The notes under the pieces are model-generated. The model was given only the letters and a program-made list of their open reading frames with translations, made no database searches and was not told where the DNA came from. From assembly GCA_003116995.1 (NCBI GenBank), contig BDSL01000174.1, positions 1-64,000 on the forward strand: DNA of 64,000 nucleotides, given 5' to 3'. Numbering within the stretch: the first letter of the stretch is position 1; every line of letters starts with the position of its first letter. Shown here piece by piece: positions 10,890 through 24,471 of the stretch. A program made the position numbers and the translations under genes. This DNA comes from Yamagishiella unicocca. Taxonomy: Eukaryota > Chlorophyta > Chlorophyceae > Chlamydomonadales > Volvocaceae.

Positions 10890-13280
10890 AACGTGTAGCC
10901 CACGCCGCCACGATCACAAAACCATCATCTCGTCGCTCCCTTGCACGTCAAAAAGGGTGCACCACGAATGCCGTAATTTGGCGTTAAATTCCTCACTCCC
11001 CGCCATGATGCACTGCACACATTTCATGCACCTTCCCTCGGCCCACGGATTTGGGCCCCCACCCCAGTCGGCTAAATCCCGGCAAAATTTGAATGCGAGC
11101 CCTGTAGTCCCGCTGACGGGGTCCTTTCATTGCCTACATGGTCAGCGTCTGCGCTGCCGCCTTCATCGAAATGTTTCTGGTGCAGAGTTTGCTAAAATGC
11201 ACGCCGAGAGAACTGACTGTGGCAGGCTGTGGCACCCACACAAGCCACGGAAGCACAGGCCAAACTAGCGTGTCCACAAATGATGTTATATTCAATTTGA
11301 ACGTTTTCAAGGGTTTGCGAGGATGCATGTCTATTGGCTGAACATAAGGGGACTCTTCATGACGTTCACGACAAAGGCCTAGGGGGCGCCAACTTGGCAT
11401 AGTCGCAGCACCTTTAGCCGTCTTTGACCCGGCACCTTAAATGCACTGCGAGTCTGGCTTGAAATATGATGCTATTTAGTTCGAAACTTGAACTTTTGCT
11501 TCCGCTTTCCTTTGTGCTTTCCCGATTACCCATCCACAGTCGGCCCGACTTTAGTCCCCTCTAAATACGAACCCTTATGCTTCGATATACATCATTACTG
11601 CGGTTTGGCTTGGCAATAGAAAAAAAACGGCCATCTATATGCCAAAGTTTTCCGGGCGAACGTGAATCCTGACGCCATTTCAGGCGGCGACTGGACAGAG
11701 AAGTTGCAGGCGACATAGACAACGTGTATAAAGTTTCACAAAAAGCTTTCTTGATGTCGTCCAGCTTGATCAGCGCGTCTCATCTACACAATGCGCGCGC
11801 TGCATCACAGCTGCGTCCGTTGGGCGCTTCCTAACCGACCGCTTCCTAACTTCTCCTAGCGCCAGCTTTCACTCTTGACCATAGTTGTCATTCAACGTAT
11901 GATTGCACGCCTTCCTGTTGGCTTGTCCCGTACGCCCACCAGGATCCGCGATAACCGCTGTCAAGCTGTACCATTATACTACCTGTCCAAATGTCGCGGT
12001 GTTTCACGCAACGCACAGCTGGAAGTAAATCAGCGTATAAAAATACCTCTTCTATCGGCCCTTAGCCTTGGCTCCCAGAACTGTAGGGTGACAGGGGTGC
12101 GACCCATGTGCATGAGGCTGTAAATGACAAGCACGGTGATAGTCGTCCAAACACTCAATATACCTCATTAAATGTGGCAATTTTGTAATCAACATATGCA
12201 GTAAGATCGCACAAGGGCGTGTGCGGCTAGGCTGGAGGCGGTCGTTGACATGTGTCCCGGAGCGAAGCCCGTGGCGATGATGGGGGCTATTTCAGTGTGT
12301 TACTAACTATTTTCTTGAAACCCTTTCAGTGATAAGGTGAAGCTGCACGCTCGCTGTAACATAGTACCTGTCTGCTGACAGCTCACATGCCACATTGCGG
12401 CACGCTGAGCCAACACTGCATGGCGGGCACAATCCGATTGGCTACTATCGGCATATACCACAAATCCATTACACAGTTTTTATATGCGTCCATAGCACTG
12501 TTCCAGTCCTTGCTGTAAGCGAGGACGCGCATTGCTCGGCCAGCTACTACCACAGGCATCTTAGGAAAAGAGGAGACAACAATCGTGCGACAGCGCTGAA
12601 AAAAGCCATTTGTGGCGCAATCGTGGCCACAGAGGTGGTGCCACTATCCCGTAAGGCCCTTCCTAACACGGCCTTGCACAGCCGTGTGCATCATGCACAG
12701 CCTTGCAGGGTATCCTATCGATCATTCTTACTCTTACCTGTGCGTTCCTTACGAACGCCGTACTGCAGTCGTAACAGATGGCCATGAAGGCACACGAACC
12801 TGTCGGACCCGCGGCACTACATCCTGCTTCAGGCGTAAGGGCTTGTTAGCTGAATCTGGGCCCCAGCAGTGAACTCATTAGGCGTCGGGATCTACGAACG
12901 GACGCAGCACCCGGAAACCCAGCGGGGAAGGAGGGCACACGAGACGTATCAGCCATCTGGCAGGGCGGGAGTGCAGAAATGGTTATCACAAGTTGTCATA
13001 AAACGTGCTGAACTGCTCACCCACATCGCGGCAGTGCAAGCTCCCTTGGCGTTATTGGCAGCAGCAGACGAGCAGCAGTACGGAGCAGTGGGTCAATTGA
13101 TTCGGGGGGGCCGCGCATGAGGAGCTGGGGTTGCTGAAGCGCTGGATGCCCGTCCACTAGCTGCTCGTGCTGGAAATTATTGCATTGGCGCTTACCCGTC
13201 GGGATTCAGGCGTAGGAAACCCGTGGTCCGATGCAATAGAAGCACTAGAGCTCGGAGGATCCCGGTCGGGTGGGTTCGTT
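10890..13280. other. gene-poor stretch, nothing certain
   Basis: AT-richer, mostly unique sequence on both strands. I see no domain motif, tRNA fold or convincing splice chain. Confidence 0.5.
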
Positions 13281-13282
13281 CT

Positions 13283-13365
13283 CCTTACTTCGTTTCTTTC
13301 AGTGTCGGGCGATGCACCTGATGGCTCCTCCTTCGGCTCTGTCGTCACCGTAGCAGCTGCTGCTG
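13283..13365 (+). repeat. dispersed repeat family D, diverged copy
   Basis: TTTCTTTCAGTGTCGGGCGA then GCACCTGATGGCTCC align to the family-D core with several substitutions. Confidence 0.6.
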
Positions 13366-15036
13366 TCACTGCCAGATGGGCAAGGTTTTGAGGGGGGGAA
13401 GAGGTAGGATTTGAGGCGGGGGGAGGGGTGACGTTTGAGGCGGCGGGAGGGGTATGCATGTGACATTTTATCCTACGAGCTCACAACAAGTGAGGATCGG
13501 GGGATCGATGCTGCGACCTATCGCTTGCGTCGTTCGATCAGCTGCGCAAGGGACCGCAGTGCCCTAATCAACAGGATGTGAACTCGTCGCTGAGCGTTGG
13601 ACCCGCAGAGAGCGCTGCATGCACCGTTGGCGCTAAACAGCTCGTACGACTCATTTGTTTGGAAGGATTGTACACTACGTACGGCATTACGGCAGTGTCG
13701 CCGCCGCAAGTGTGGGTGGTCGGTCCACGCTGCAGTCCCAGCGGCCGGCAACGCCAAGCAACACAGCGCCCTATTGTCAACGACGTCGGAGTTGGGAGTT
13801 CCGAATCAGGGGCTGTGGCCACCCGCGATTACAAAGCAAACCCACCACACCCTGTCGCACGCACGATCTGCCCCCAACGCGCGGTGAGCTGCCGCCTGGA
13901 GGACCGAACGATGCGACGTCAATTACGGCTACTACCATGTCGCGCCGAAAACCTTAAAAGTCTTAGGCGCTACGGCAAGGGCCCAGGCAGCCTGAGCTCT
14001 GCGTGCACAGCTAACCGGCAAACAATCAGATGGTGCTTTGGAGCTCAGGCGGAGGGCGAGTCGGCGCGTACGGTGACCACGAACGTTTCGGGTGCATCGG
14101 TAGTTCCGGTACGGTACAGTACACCAGTGCCGTACCTGCTGGGCCTAAGAAAAAAGACGGGATCCATAGTCGCACAGTAAAATCAATGCCGGGCTGTGAC
14201 CCTTAGGCAGAGTACGAAGGAAGACGCATCGCCGCGCTTCACCGCAAATAAAGTCTGAAGCGCGGCGCTGAGACTGTCGAGGCAAATAAGCTATGGATCT
14301 GAAACTGTTTTTGCGCTTGCCTGGTGTCCTCAAGCTCCAGCAAACCTCATCAGCATGACTGTATTGGGAACTGAAAGTGTCAGCCGTCGACTCCGTCTCG
14401 AGGCAACCAGCTAGCCGCGTCTGCCAACCGAACCGGTTGCAACAACCCGAGCTAGGCCGCTGGTTCAGGCCCAACCCAAGAACCCAACCGGCGGTTCAGG
14501 CCCTTGCTTTTTTAGCAATGTTCTTAAGCCGAGCACCCGTATGGACTCGATAAAAACCTACCATACCTTGCAGACCCGGACCGACGCCAGGTCCACCACA
14601 CCGCACCCTCGCAGCAAGCACCCCGTGGTCTTGAGGCCGGAGCCTCCCGGCGCCTGCCACCGCACTACCCTCACCACCATCCTCCGACACGATAGATAGC
14701 CAAGAGCAAGAACCAGTATCGAGAGGGCCACCATTTGTTCCCCCATCCCGGGCAACACCAGTGCGGGCAACACCCACGCACACCGCCGGCCGCCCTGGAG
14801 AGGCCCCCCGCCCCTTACGCACGTACGACATACAGTGACGTCATAACCTGTAGCAACCGGAACCAAACAAAAAAAACTGATCACAGGCCACGCTCGCGGC
14901 CTGCTTATGCAACCCACCATAAGACACTTTACTTCGCAACCACCGCGGCTCACGTGGCAATGGTCCACAGCTACATGCCTCTCCGGGGCCCCTCGTTTGG
15001 GGCCCTCACTTGTTAGCCATACGTAACCCCACACAC

Positions 15037-15264
<228 letters not shown>

Positions 15265-16338
15265 AGCTCGGACAAAGGCAGCAAGGCAGGCCACCATCGC
15301 CTGTGCCAACGAAGTGCCAGCAAGGGAGCTCGCGTCGTACATGACCGCCTCCCAGGTCGTGCTCGTGTCTTGCACAACTGTATCGTCTACGCACTCATGC
15401 ACTGACGCACTGATGCACCGTCATGCATCGTACCGTCATGCATCTATCCACTCCTGGAGAGTCCGGGGCCAGACACTCCCCCGCGCCAGCCGAACAACAA
15501 TCAGCATACCCCCACCATGCACATTTGCGTGCGATGCCGTCTATGTATAACATTTTAAGGATTGCAATGAGCTAACAAGAGGCAACGACTAACGGCCGGC
15601 CCGCGCATTCGGCCGGTGATGTGGGTGGAAAGTTCGTGCCTCGGGTTTATGCCCGACAGCGTGAGGGGGCGTCTGAGGGGGCTTTGCTCCCCCGTCATGA
15701 CCCCTCCCTCCGACCCGTGGACGTTATGCAGCAAGCCATCTAGCTCCGACCCTCGCTCGCCTCCTCTTTCCCGCCAGTGGAATCCACACGCGCATCTGCG
15801 CGTTCTAGAGGAATTGAGGAGAAACCCGCAGGTCGGCACTGAAAAAGTAAAACCGATTAGGTACACTCATTTGGCTTTGCATGCTGGAGGACTTGGTTTG
15901 GGACTGCAAAGCCGGGACGTACGAGCTCGTACATCCCTCCGTCTATCCTCTTTACTCCCCCCGCCACCAGCCGCTACTAATACAACTGCTTCTGTTGCAG
16001 CTCCGAAACTCTGCTGCTGTAACCGCGACAGCTTTTCAAACCTCCCCTATTAAGCCATCGAGCTATCTACGTGCGCACCGCAGCGCACCCCTTCCCTCTC
16101 CCTCGGAGGATGGGCCCCTCCTACTTCCACCCAACCCTCCCTCCCTCCCTTCCTCCGCCCATAACCACGTTTGCCAAACACACCAGGCACGCATCTGGCT
16201 GCCTTGGCCTGGCCAAACCCAGCAACAACCGTCGTTCGGTTGATCCCATCAGCACCCACACACATATGCGGCTGTGTGTGTCTGTGTGTGTGGTAGGATG
16301 GCCTGGCCTGGCCATCTGGGCGGCGCTGCCACCCTACC

Positions 16339-19300
16339 TTAAAAGCCCGCGCGCACCGCACCGCTCCCCGCCTTGGCAGCTCGGTACAACCCCCCCGGGG
16401 AGCCGGGGCCCCCCTCCGAGTTGATCGGGGGCACTGCTGACGAGGCGTAACTGTCAACCACCATGCCGTCCGACGCGCCCACGCCGGCCTTGGTGCCCGT
16501 CGGCGGGCCGGAGAGCACGGCCGTCGGCGACACGGGGCGCCCTGCCGGGCTCCCCCCGGCGCCGCTCTTGCGCCGGGAGCTGGCGAGTCTCGCGAAGATG
16601 CTGGGGGAGGAGGGGCCGCTGGGGCCGGCGTTGATGTTCGCTGCGGACGGCACTTGCGGCAGCGGCGACACGCGGCTTGTGGGGGAGCTGAGGGTGGACA
16701 GCGGCTCCCAAGTGCCGCCGTGCTGATGCGCCTGCTGAGGATGGTCGGTGGGTGAGGCCGTGTTGGGGCTGCCGCCGGCGCCGCCGGCGCCGCCGGCGGA
16801 GGCTGCGCCGCCGCCGCCGCTGCCGCTGCCGCTTCCTGTCGCGACGGACCAGAACTTGAACTTCCTGGACAACGACCCGAAGTTGGTCTTATCGGGGGGC
16901 GACAGCAGCAACCCCGCCACCGCGGCCGGCAGGCCGTGCGAGTGGGACGGCGCGCTGGAGGCGACGGAGACGGCGGCGGCGGCGGCGAGGCTGCCGCCCC
17001 CGGTCATTTCGTACGACATCGCCGTGGCGGCGTTGCTGGCCATCCCGGCCATGACAGGCACGGGCACAGCGGGCATCCCATGGGTCGACACCGTCCCGTG
17101 GGTCGTCGCGATGGGGAGGGAGCACGGCTGGCTCAGTTGCCCGTATGCGCCGCCGGCGTGGGTTTGGGCGTATGTGTTGGAGGGTTGGAGGAACTGCTGC
17201 TGGTGATGCCCCTGGCCTTGGGGTTGCGGACCGCCGGCAGCAGGGGCACCGCCAGGGGCGGGGGTTCCGGAGCTGACGGACTGTGCTGTGGAGGAGTAGC
17301 CGGCGGCGCCGGCCTGGGCCTGCTGAGCCTGCTGTGCCTGCTGAGCCTGCTGTGCCTGCTGTGCCTGCTGTGCCTGCGCCTGGGCGGCTTGGGCCTGTTG
17401 CTGCATCTGCATGAACTGCTGGTGCTTCTGAGCGGCGTGCTGGGGCACCAGGTCGGTCTGGGGGGCGGCGGAGGGCGATAGGAAGGAGGGAGAGTGAGAG
17501 GGCGATAGGGGCATGAAGGGAAGAGAGTGAGGGGACGATAGAGGCATGAAGGGGAGAGAATGAGGGGGCGATAGAGGCATGACGAGGAGAGCGGATACGT
17601 GAGAGGTTGGTGTTAACAGCGTTAAGAGCGTGTTGGCGCTGCATGCTGGCATCTGAGGTGGCTGGGGAGCCGCGAGGGGGTTTCTGCGCTGCGCCCCCCC
17701 CCCCCGCACCACCTTAACGGACCTTCCTTGCGGCCCGCACCAACCAACCCACCGTGATAGATCGAACGAGCATGCCGCCGTCTATGGTTGGCCGGCGCCC
17801 AACCTGTCGGCTGCGAGCGCGCGACATCCCAGCCCCCTCGCGGCGGCTGTACTTGAGGATCCAGGGGTGCTGCAGCAGCTCGGCGATGCTGGGTCGCATG
17901 GCGGGGTCTCGGACCAGCACACTGAGTTTGCGGGTGTGTGCACGAGCAGGCGTTGGGGCGGGATGGGGAGGGGGTTGGGAGGCGGGCGAAGAGGGGGCAG
18001 CATGGTAGTAAGTCAGGTGGATGAGATCCAAGCATCCAACGGTAGTAAGTCAGGTGGACGATGGCCGATTGGATGTGAGGTTGATCAAGCGCGCACGTGG
18101 CTTTGGAGCGCACTGCAGCCTCCCGCGCGCAGCGGAAGGCCAAAGTCGTTAACTCAACGGAGGCACCGAGCAACTCACATGGACATGAAGTTGATGCTCT
18201 CTGGGGACAGATGATTTGGGTACTCCACCCGCTTGGTGCGGATCAGTCGCAGGGTCTCCTGGGGTAGGGGCTGCGAGGGGAGGTGGAGGGACCGGGAGGG
18301 AGGGACGGGTTGGGATCTGGGTCAGTGTGGGTCAGAAGCAGGGCCGGGGATTGGGACTTGGATCGGTGTTGGTCAGGTAGGACAGCGGGTGCGACAAGTG
18401 GGGCAGTTGCAAAATCCAAACGGTTACTCGAAGTAGGGAGAAAACAAAGACAGCTAATACCGGCAGACGGCGAGCGGCCCACCCGCCCAGCAGATCGGCT
18501 CCGCGTCCGCAAGCAAAACACACGACACGGACAAGCACTGCAGCCGCCGCCTCACCCCTGCCTCTGCCCTCTGCCCCTAATCGGTTGCCTAATCGGTTTC
18601 CTAATCGGTTGCCTAATCGGTTGCCTAATCGGTTCCCTAATCGGTTGCCTAATCGGTTGCCAAATCGGTTGCCTAATCGGTTGCCTAATCGGTTGCCTAA
18701 TCGGTTCCCTAATCGGTTGCCTAATCGGTTGCCTAATCGGTTGCCTAATCGGTTGCCTAATCGGTTGCCTAATCGGTTGCCTAATCGGTTGCCTAATTAC
18801 TTCGAATGCCGGCCCAAGGGTTTCTTCTCATGCCCCCCTGCCCCTCCCCGGCGGTTCGCCTCCCACTCACCGACGCGAAGGGCGGCTGTCCCACCAGCAG
18901 CTCGTACGCCAGCACCCCCACCGACCAGCAGTCCACCTTGTTGGTGTACCCGGTGTCGGGGCGGTCCTTGTGGTCCTCTGGATGCAGCTTGACGGGGCAG
19001 TCCAGGATCTCAGGCGCCAGGTAGTCGATGGTGCCCAACCTGGCCAGGAGGTGGATGGAGAGGTAGGGGGAGGCAGGACGGGTGAGGGGCAGGGGGAAGC
19101 AGGACGGGTGAGGGGCAGGGGGAAGCAGGACGGGTGAGGGGCAGGCGCGGGCGGTGCGTGCGGGTGCGTGGGGGGAAGAGGGGGTAGATGAACCCCGACG
19201 GGGCGCGTGGAGGGAGCGGGGACGGGGCAGAGGGAAGGGGGGAAGAGCGGCCGAAGAGGAAGCGATGAGTGGCGCCAAGGGGCTGACTTGTGTACGTTTG

Positions 19301-22300
19301 TAGGCTCCATCATTGTAGACCGCTGATCATTCGGCTGGGTTGCGGCAGGTACGGGTGAGGCGCCCACCCGACCGCCCCGGTGCAGCAATACGTCGCTGCC
19401 TAATTGGATGTTTTTACTCTTCAGTGCCGACCTACGCGCTCAATGCCCCTCATACCCACCTGGTGTTGGCGATCTCCTGCTTGGAGTCGATGGACAGCCC
19501 GAAGTCGGCGATCTTGACCTGCGCGGGCACGTGTGTGTTCGGGGGGCGCTGATCGTCAGAGCAGGAGGCAGGTCGGCGCAGGCGGGAACCCAAAGCGCAT
19601 TGCGGCTACATTACCCGCTACACTGCAGATACGGTACACCCTTGCCGTACACCCTTGCGGTACACCCTTGCGGTACACCCTCGCGGTACACCCTTGGCAT
19701 GGCACACTCTTACAGTACCTGAAACGTGTTGGTCAGCAGCATGTTCTCGGGCTTGATGTCGCGGTGGATAAGGCCCTTCTCGTGGATGACGTTGAGGCCC
19801 GCCATGAAAGGCTCCAGGATCAGCGGCACGGCAAGCTCCTCCGTCAGACGGCCGCGCTGGGATTTGAGGTACGAGTAGACGTCGCCCTGGCGTGCGAGGA
19901 ACGAAGAGGAGGAGCACCGCGCGGGGTGGGGACGGAGGTGGAGGGGACGTGAGGTGTACGGCGGAGGGTGGTTGTGAGGAAAGGGTTCCCAAGGGCCCGT
20001 GTACGACAGCTGGGGGGGAAGGGCAGGAAGCACGTGCTGGTGTGAGGGGGCGTGCGTGTTGGCTGCTTGGGGGCGTGGGGGGGTGCACGGGCCTCCTGCA
20101 GCTATTGGGGCCCCCTTCACCCTCCGCACTCCGCACTCCGCCCTCCGCCCGCCTCCTCCGACTCCTGCCCCGCCACCATCAGGCTCCTCACCCCCCTGGG
20201 AGCCCTGCTCACCCCTGGAGCCCACTCGAGCGCCAGGTACACGTAGGCCTTATCCTTCCATGCGGCGTACATCGCGATGATCGAATCGTGAGCCAGGTCC
20301 GAGTGAAGCCTGATCTCACGAGCGACCTGGCGGGGGGGGGTTAATGACGGAAGGGCGGAGAGGGCAAGCAACGGCAGGGCAGGGCGGGGTGGGGGGGTGA
20401 AGACCAGGGGGGTGGGGGTGATCCGTGCGTCTCTCCCGGAGAGCGACCAAAGACACCCGACGCCATCGTACGGCGCGCGCTGCGCGCGCCGCAAGTCCGT
20501 ACGGCACCCACCTGGTGCCTCTCTATTTCGTTCAACTTGATTCGCTTGTACAGCTTGAGCGCCACTGTGATGCCCGACCGCTTGTCCACCGCATGGTAGA
20601 CCATGCTGATGGCACCGTGGTACATGAGCTTACGGAGGTCGAAGTCGTTCACGTGCCTGCGCCGGAAGCCGAAGAGGCAGGGCAGCGGGAAGGGGGCGGT
20701 TTTAGGACTCCGCGGGGCGCTGATAGTCGATAGTGTGCGAAGCGTAGGCGTAGGCGGTTTCATCGACGTGATCCGCCGGTTAGGTGTCGTAGGCTACGCT
20801 GTGGGGTCAACTAGGGCCTCTTCGCTTCCAGATAGGGGGCGCAAAGTCCAGGACCGCTGCTGCCGCTGCTGCCATTGCTGGCTGCTACGCCAGCAGCAGC
20901 TTTCTTACGTCAGCGCCCCCGCTTGCTTGCCCCGCTTCATTGCCTGGCCTCCATCATGCACCCGTCCTCGTGCCACACTCGGCTCTCGCCCCCTAAAACC
21001 CTAAAAACCCTGACCCGGCCCAAGCGATGGATTGACTGAGGCCCGACGCATGCTCACCACAGCGGCCGCCGCAGCCCTTGTGGGCAGTTGAGACCCATGG
21101 CGATGGTTACGCTGCGCAGTCAAGGGAGCACGGAATGCAGCGGCAGGTAGGGCACGAACACAGATTCAGGGCTGCTGGGCGCTGCGGGGTTGCGGGGTTT
21201 GTCGAGGGGGCCGTGGGCCCGCATGCGGCTTGGCGCGGTTGCTGCATGCTTGCGGCTGGAGAGACAGGTGGGTACAAGCAGTCAGGTACTGCGGTAGTAG
21301 TTGGAAGGAAGGTGCCGCTTGCTTACGTAATACGTCCAAGAAACAACGTCAGTCAGGTGCTGCGGTACCCTCTGTGCGTGCCGTACTCAGGTTATCGTGA
21401 GGCCTGCTGGCAGCTGGCTTACGGTGGAAGACGATGCATCGGCGGCGGGCGAGCAGGAGAAGGAGGGCGTGCGCGAACTCGGCAAGCAAGCGTGGGAGGA
21501 CTTTGAAGCGCGCGCGCGCGCGTCGCAAAACGATTCATGTGACGCCGCTTGGCTAGCTTGGGGCGCTGCTGCTGCAGGGTACGTAGCTAAGGGGGCATTG
21601 CGCGGATGGCGCAGTTGCCGGGACGCGGCGAGCGAAGGTTGCATGGGAGGGGGAGGGACGGGCAAGAGGTGCTCGGTGCTGTGCAGCGCCTTTATCAGGA
21701 GGACGCACGCCGGCGCCAAGGCACCTGGTCGTACATGCCCCTGATTCGCTTGGGAACGAGCTTCAGTTCCTCCGTCGCCGCCTCGAGATGCAGAAGGAAC
21801 CCTTCCCGATTCCCTTACTCCATTACCGCTAGCCGGCGTCCCTTCTCCTTATTCCAGGTATAACGTAGTAGTGCTCTTGCGAGAGGCCCTACCTCTCATA
21901 TGACTTGGGCGCCACATGATCTCGAGGTGGGTTGGGAAGCGACAGGGCGGCCTGTTGTTGCTGCAGCTGCAGCTGCTGCTGCTGCTGGGCCTCAGTCGCG
22001 GGATTCGCCATCGGTGCTTGTGGAGCAACGTGAATTTGGTAAATTGCCGGCGGTGTTGCGGACGGGGCCCCCGCGACTTCTGCTGCGCTCTTGAATACGT
22101 CCGGCGGTTGCGAGCCTGGCGTCTTCGGCCGCGGCGAGCTGACTAGCGCCGTCGCATAGCTATCGCCACTGAAAGTAGTGCTGCGTATTCAGGGTAGTGA
22201 CTGGTTTAGTTGGGGCAGGTGTCGGCAGCTTACGCAAGCGCCGGAACGCAGGCTCTTCGTCCAACGCGCCAGGCCAGCTGCCAACGGGTTGCAGCGATTG

Positions 22301-22719
22301 CTGCCGCCCACCCGAATAATTAAGATGTAGTTCAGCAGCCATACGTAAGCGCACCTGGAGTTGTCTTCCTTATCGTTCGCGTCTACGTCGTCCAGCCCAG
22401 GACCATCCGTCCTTGCCTTAGGCTTTTGGAAGACCCTGTCAAGAGCACGTCAGTTCATAACGTAAGATACCCGAACTACGCGTCCTGCCACGTGAGTATT
22501 TCCAGTGCGGCCCGTGTGCGAAAGGTGTTGAAATGCGCCCTGAACTTTTTGAGCTCTACACGGCAATGCCAGCTAGGTGGACATGATATATATTTTTATT
22601 TGAGGACAGATGAACGCGTCCAGCTCTTGACGGAAGACGAAGCGACCAGGTCGCATGGGTTGGTTAACCGGCCGTTTTTGGTGATCACCAAAGGCTTACC
22701 GCTTGAACACACGCTTCAT
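16339..22719 (-). CDS. Aurora-like serine/threonine protein kinase
   Basis: Eleven exons join in frame (2319 nt, 772 aa): 22719-22700, 22435-22355, 22138-21893, 20656-20512, 20326-20213, 19886-19719, 19518-19460, 19039-18871, 18258-18179, 17921-17804, 17457-16339. The start MKRVFKR is on a 20-nt first exon. Residues 1-115 are disordered and Gln-rich. The kinase domain (about 117-390) has the VALK lysine (about K150), E168, HRDIKPEN (about 243), ADFG (about 263), activation Thr about T277 followed by GTIDYLAPE, and [13 protein letters not shown]. The glycine-rich loop is degenerate ([11 protein letters not shown]). The C-terminal 370 residues are Q/A-rich then Gly/Ser/Pro-rich. GTIDYLAPE fits the Aurora group. 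In Chlamydomonas an Aurora-like kinase (CALK) acts in flagellar disassembly; orthology is possible but unproven. The first three exons are my least certain joins. Confidence 0.85.
17498..17583. repeat. 31-bp tandem repeat, ~3 copies
   Basis: Units built around CGATAGAGGCATGAAGGGGA, in the intron just upstream (minus strand) of the last kinase exon. They lie in the pyrimidine-rich region before the acceptor. Confidence 0.75.
18578..18797. repeat. 12-bp tandem repeat TAATCGGTTGCC, ~18 copies
   Basis: Very regular array; variants replace TTGCC by TTTCC, TTCCC or TTGCCA. It lies inside the kinase intron between the exons at 19039-18871 and 18258-18179. Confidence 0.95.
19632..19700. repeat. 13-14-bp tandem repeat (TACACCCTTGCGG)
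   Basis: Five imperfect copies in the kinase intron between 19719 and 19518. Confidence 0.8.
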
Positions 22720-24460
22720 TGGAAGCGATAGGATAAAAAAATGTGTCAAATACTGTGGTTACTTGGGCTGGTGGCGCTTGTGATCTTCGGTCAGGAACAA
22801 GATAGGCCACTAAAGCGATTAGGGCGAAAAGTATTGCATTTGCCCTATAAAACAATACAGGTTAAGCGTAAGTAGTGTCAAGGGCGCCGTGGATTCCCTA
22901 ATGCTACCCGTCGCTCAAGCGGGAGACAGGGAGGCGCATTTCCCGTACCGGTACGACGTTTAGAGTTCCATTTCCGGCATATAGGTCTCCGGTAACAGTA
23001 ATCACATCATCGCATTAAATTAATTATTTAATGGAGGTTAGTGGGTACTGAGTGCGCAGGGATGATCTCCGTGGAAATGATGCGGTAGAAGATTTGCGGG
23101 CTTGAAGCTCTTCCGCTAGATGCGGACCACTTGCATGCCATGAAACGCTTATGACAAGCATCGTGTGCTGTGAGATGAATACGAGACAGCGCTTGGGTGC
23201 GGCGCACATGCGGCATGATTCACGACAGCTGCCAAGCAACCAGTGCCGACGGTCCAAGCGACAAGGCCGGCAGCGTAGTTTGTTACCTTGTCGCTTATGC
23301 TTGCGCCTGCAAAAGCGTTGCGGTGACGTGCGCGAAACGTCGCACGGATACACGCAACGACTGTGACGTCGAACAACCCGTACCAACGGGCGTCAACCCG
23401 TTATGCCACGGTTCACGCAGGTTACTGGTTTGGCCAATCCTTCTTCCGCTGACGGCCAGGCGAAGTATCTGCTGCATTGGTCAATCATATAACCAGGCGA
23501 CTCCTGTCAGACCATTCATACGCGGTCATACCTAGGCAGGCTGGGACTCGTTAGGGCCGACAGGCTGTTTCGCGAGGAATATACCCAATCTAGTCACCAT
23601 CACTGCCTTGCATTGGTTTAGATGGGAAGCACTGCATCCGTGTATTGCTCGGGCTGACCGGCATGCCCAATATGGAGCACCGCCCACGTGCTTATCCGAG
23701 CAAGAAGCGATACCACGCTGGGCCCAGGCTAGAATCCCATGCTAGAATCGGTTCGACGTACGCGGGCGGCTGCCAATACTCGTACAAGCTTACACCTATC
23801 AGAGTATCAATAGCTCACCCATGCCGGCCCTTTCCTGACTGCCACGCAGCATCGTTTCCGTTTCCTACTCGCCCTGTCAAGCCGCCTGCTTCTTTTGGTC
23901 GTCCGGGGCAGGCCAGTCCAGGGTCATGCCGTTAGCGCGGTGCTCTCTGCTCGTTTCTCGTCGTGGATACGAACCGCATTCTTTGGGCCCAACAATTGGT
24001 TGCGGCTCCCTAAATGTCACCGTGGTCTCGGTGCTAATCCCGCCGCACCCTGCTGCATCCTGCCGATTCAATATTCAACCATACAGCATTGACCGCACGG
24101 AGCACCAGTCACCCAGCGCGCAAGGAATGCAGCGGACACGCCCATGCCTCAGGACCATGCACTGCCACGTCGCCTGCAGCAGCTTGACCAGCGTGCTGAT
24201 GCGCTTGAGATCTCGACTGTCCAGCAGCGGCTCCCCCACTACCACCACGACGGCGAGGAGGGTCAGACGCTGAGAGTTATGACGCAATCCGCCCCATCCC
24301 AGGCCCAACGGCCGGGCCCGGACGGGAGCAGAACGAGGACTGCGGATGCAGACGTTTGTGACAACCCTTAAGCTAGGACGGCGCAAGTTGACAAGCTGAG
24401 CGCCGCTTGCGATGACGGAGTGGGTGGCCAGAGGACGAATGGAGAGGCAGTTCGCTGGTG
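22720..24460. other. intergenic, no certain gene
   Basis: Lies 5' of the kinase and 3' of COX6A. A minus-strand open stretch (24273-24140) after a CTCTCAG acceptor reads RLTLLAVVVVVGEPLLDSRD and LKRISTLVKLLQATW, which looks protein-like. Another (23960-23875) ends LDWPAPDDQKKQAA. No family or splice chain could be established. Confidence 0.4.
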
Positions 24461-24466
24461 CGAAAG

Positions 24467-24471
24467 TTACA
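24467..24471 (-). terminator. candidate TGTAA poly(A) signal of COX6A
   Basis: TTACA on the plus strand, so TGTAA on the minus strand, about 250 nt after the COX6A stop. TGTAA is the usual poly(A) signal of volvocine algae. Confidence 0.45.

Noticed and set aside
13578..14180. 200-codon plus-strand open frame
   Set aside because: No recognisable domain, no codon or composition bias distinguishing it, and overlapping frames of similar length on the other strand.
16339..22719. Naming the kinase CALK outright
   Set aside because: The kinase domain starts about 115 residues in and the first exons rest on splice phase alone. Orthology cannot be decided without an alignment.
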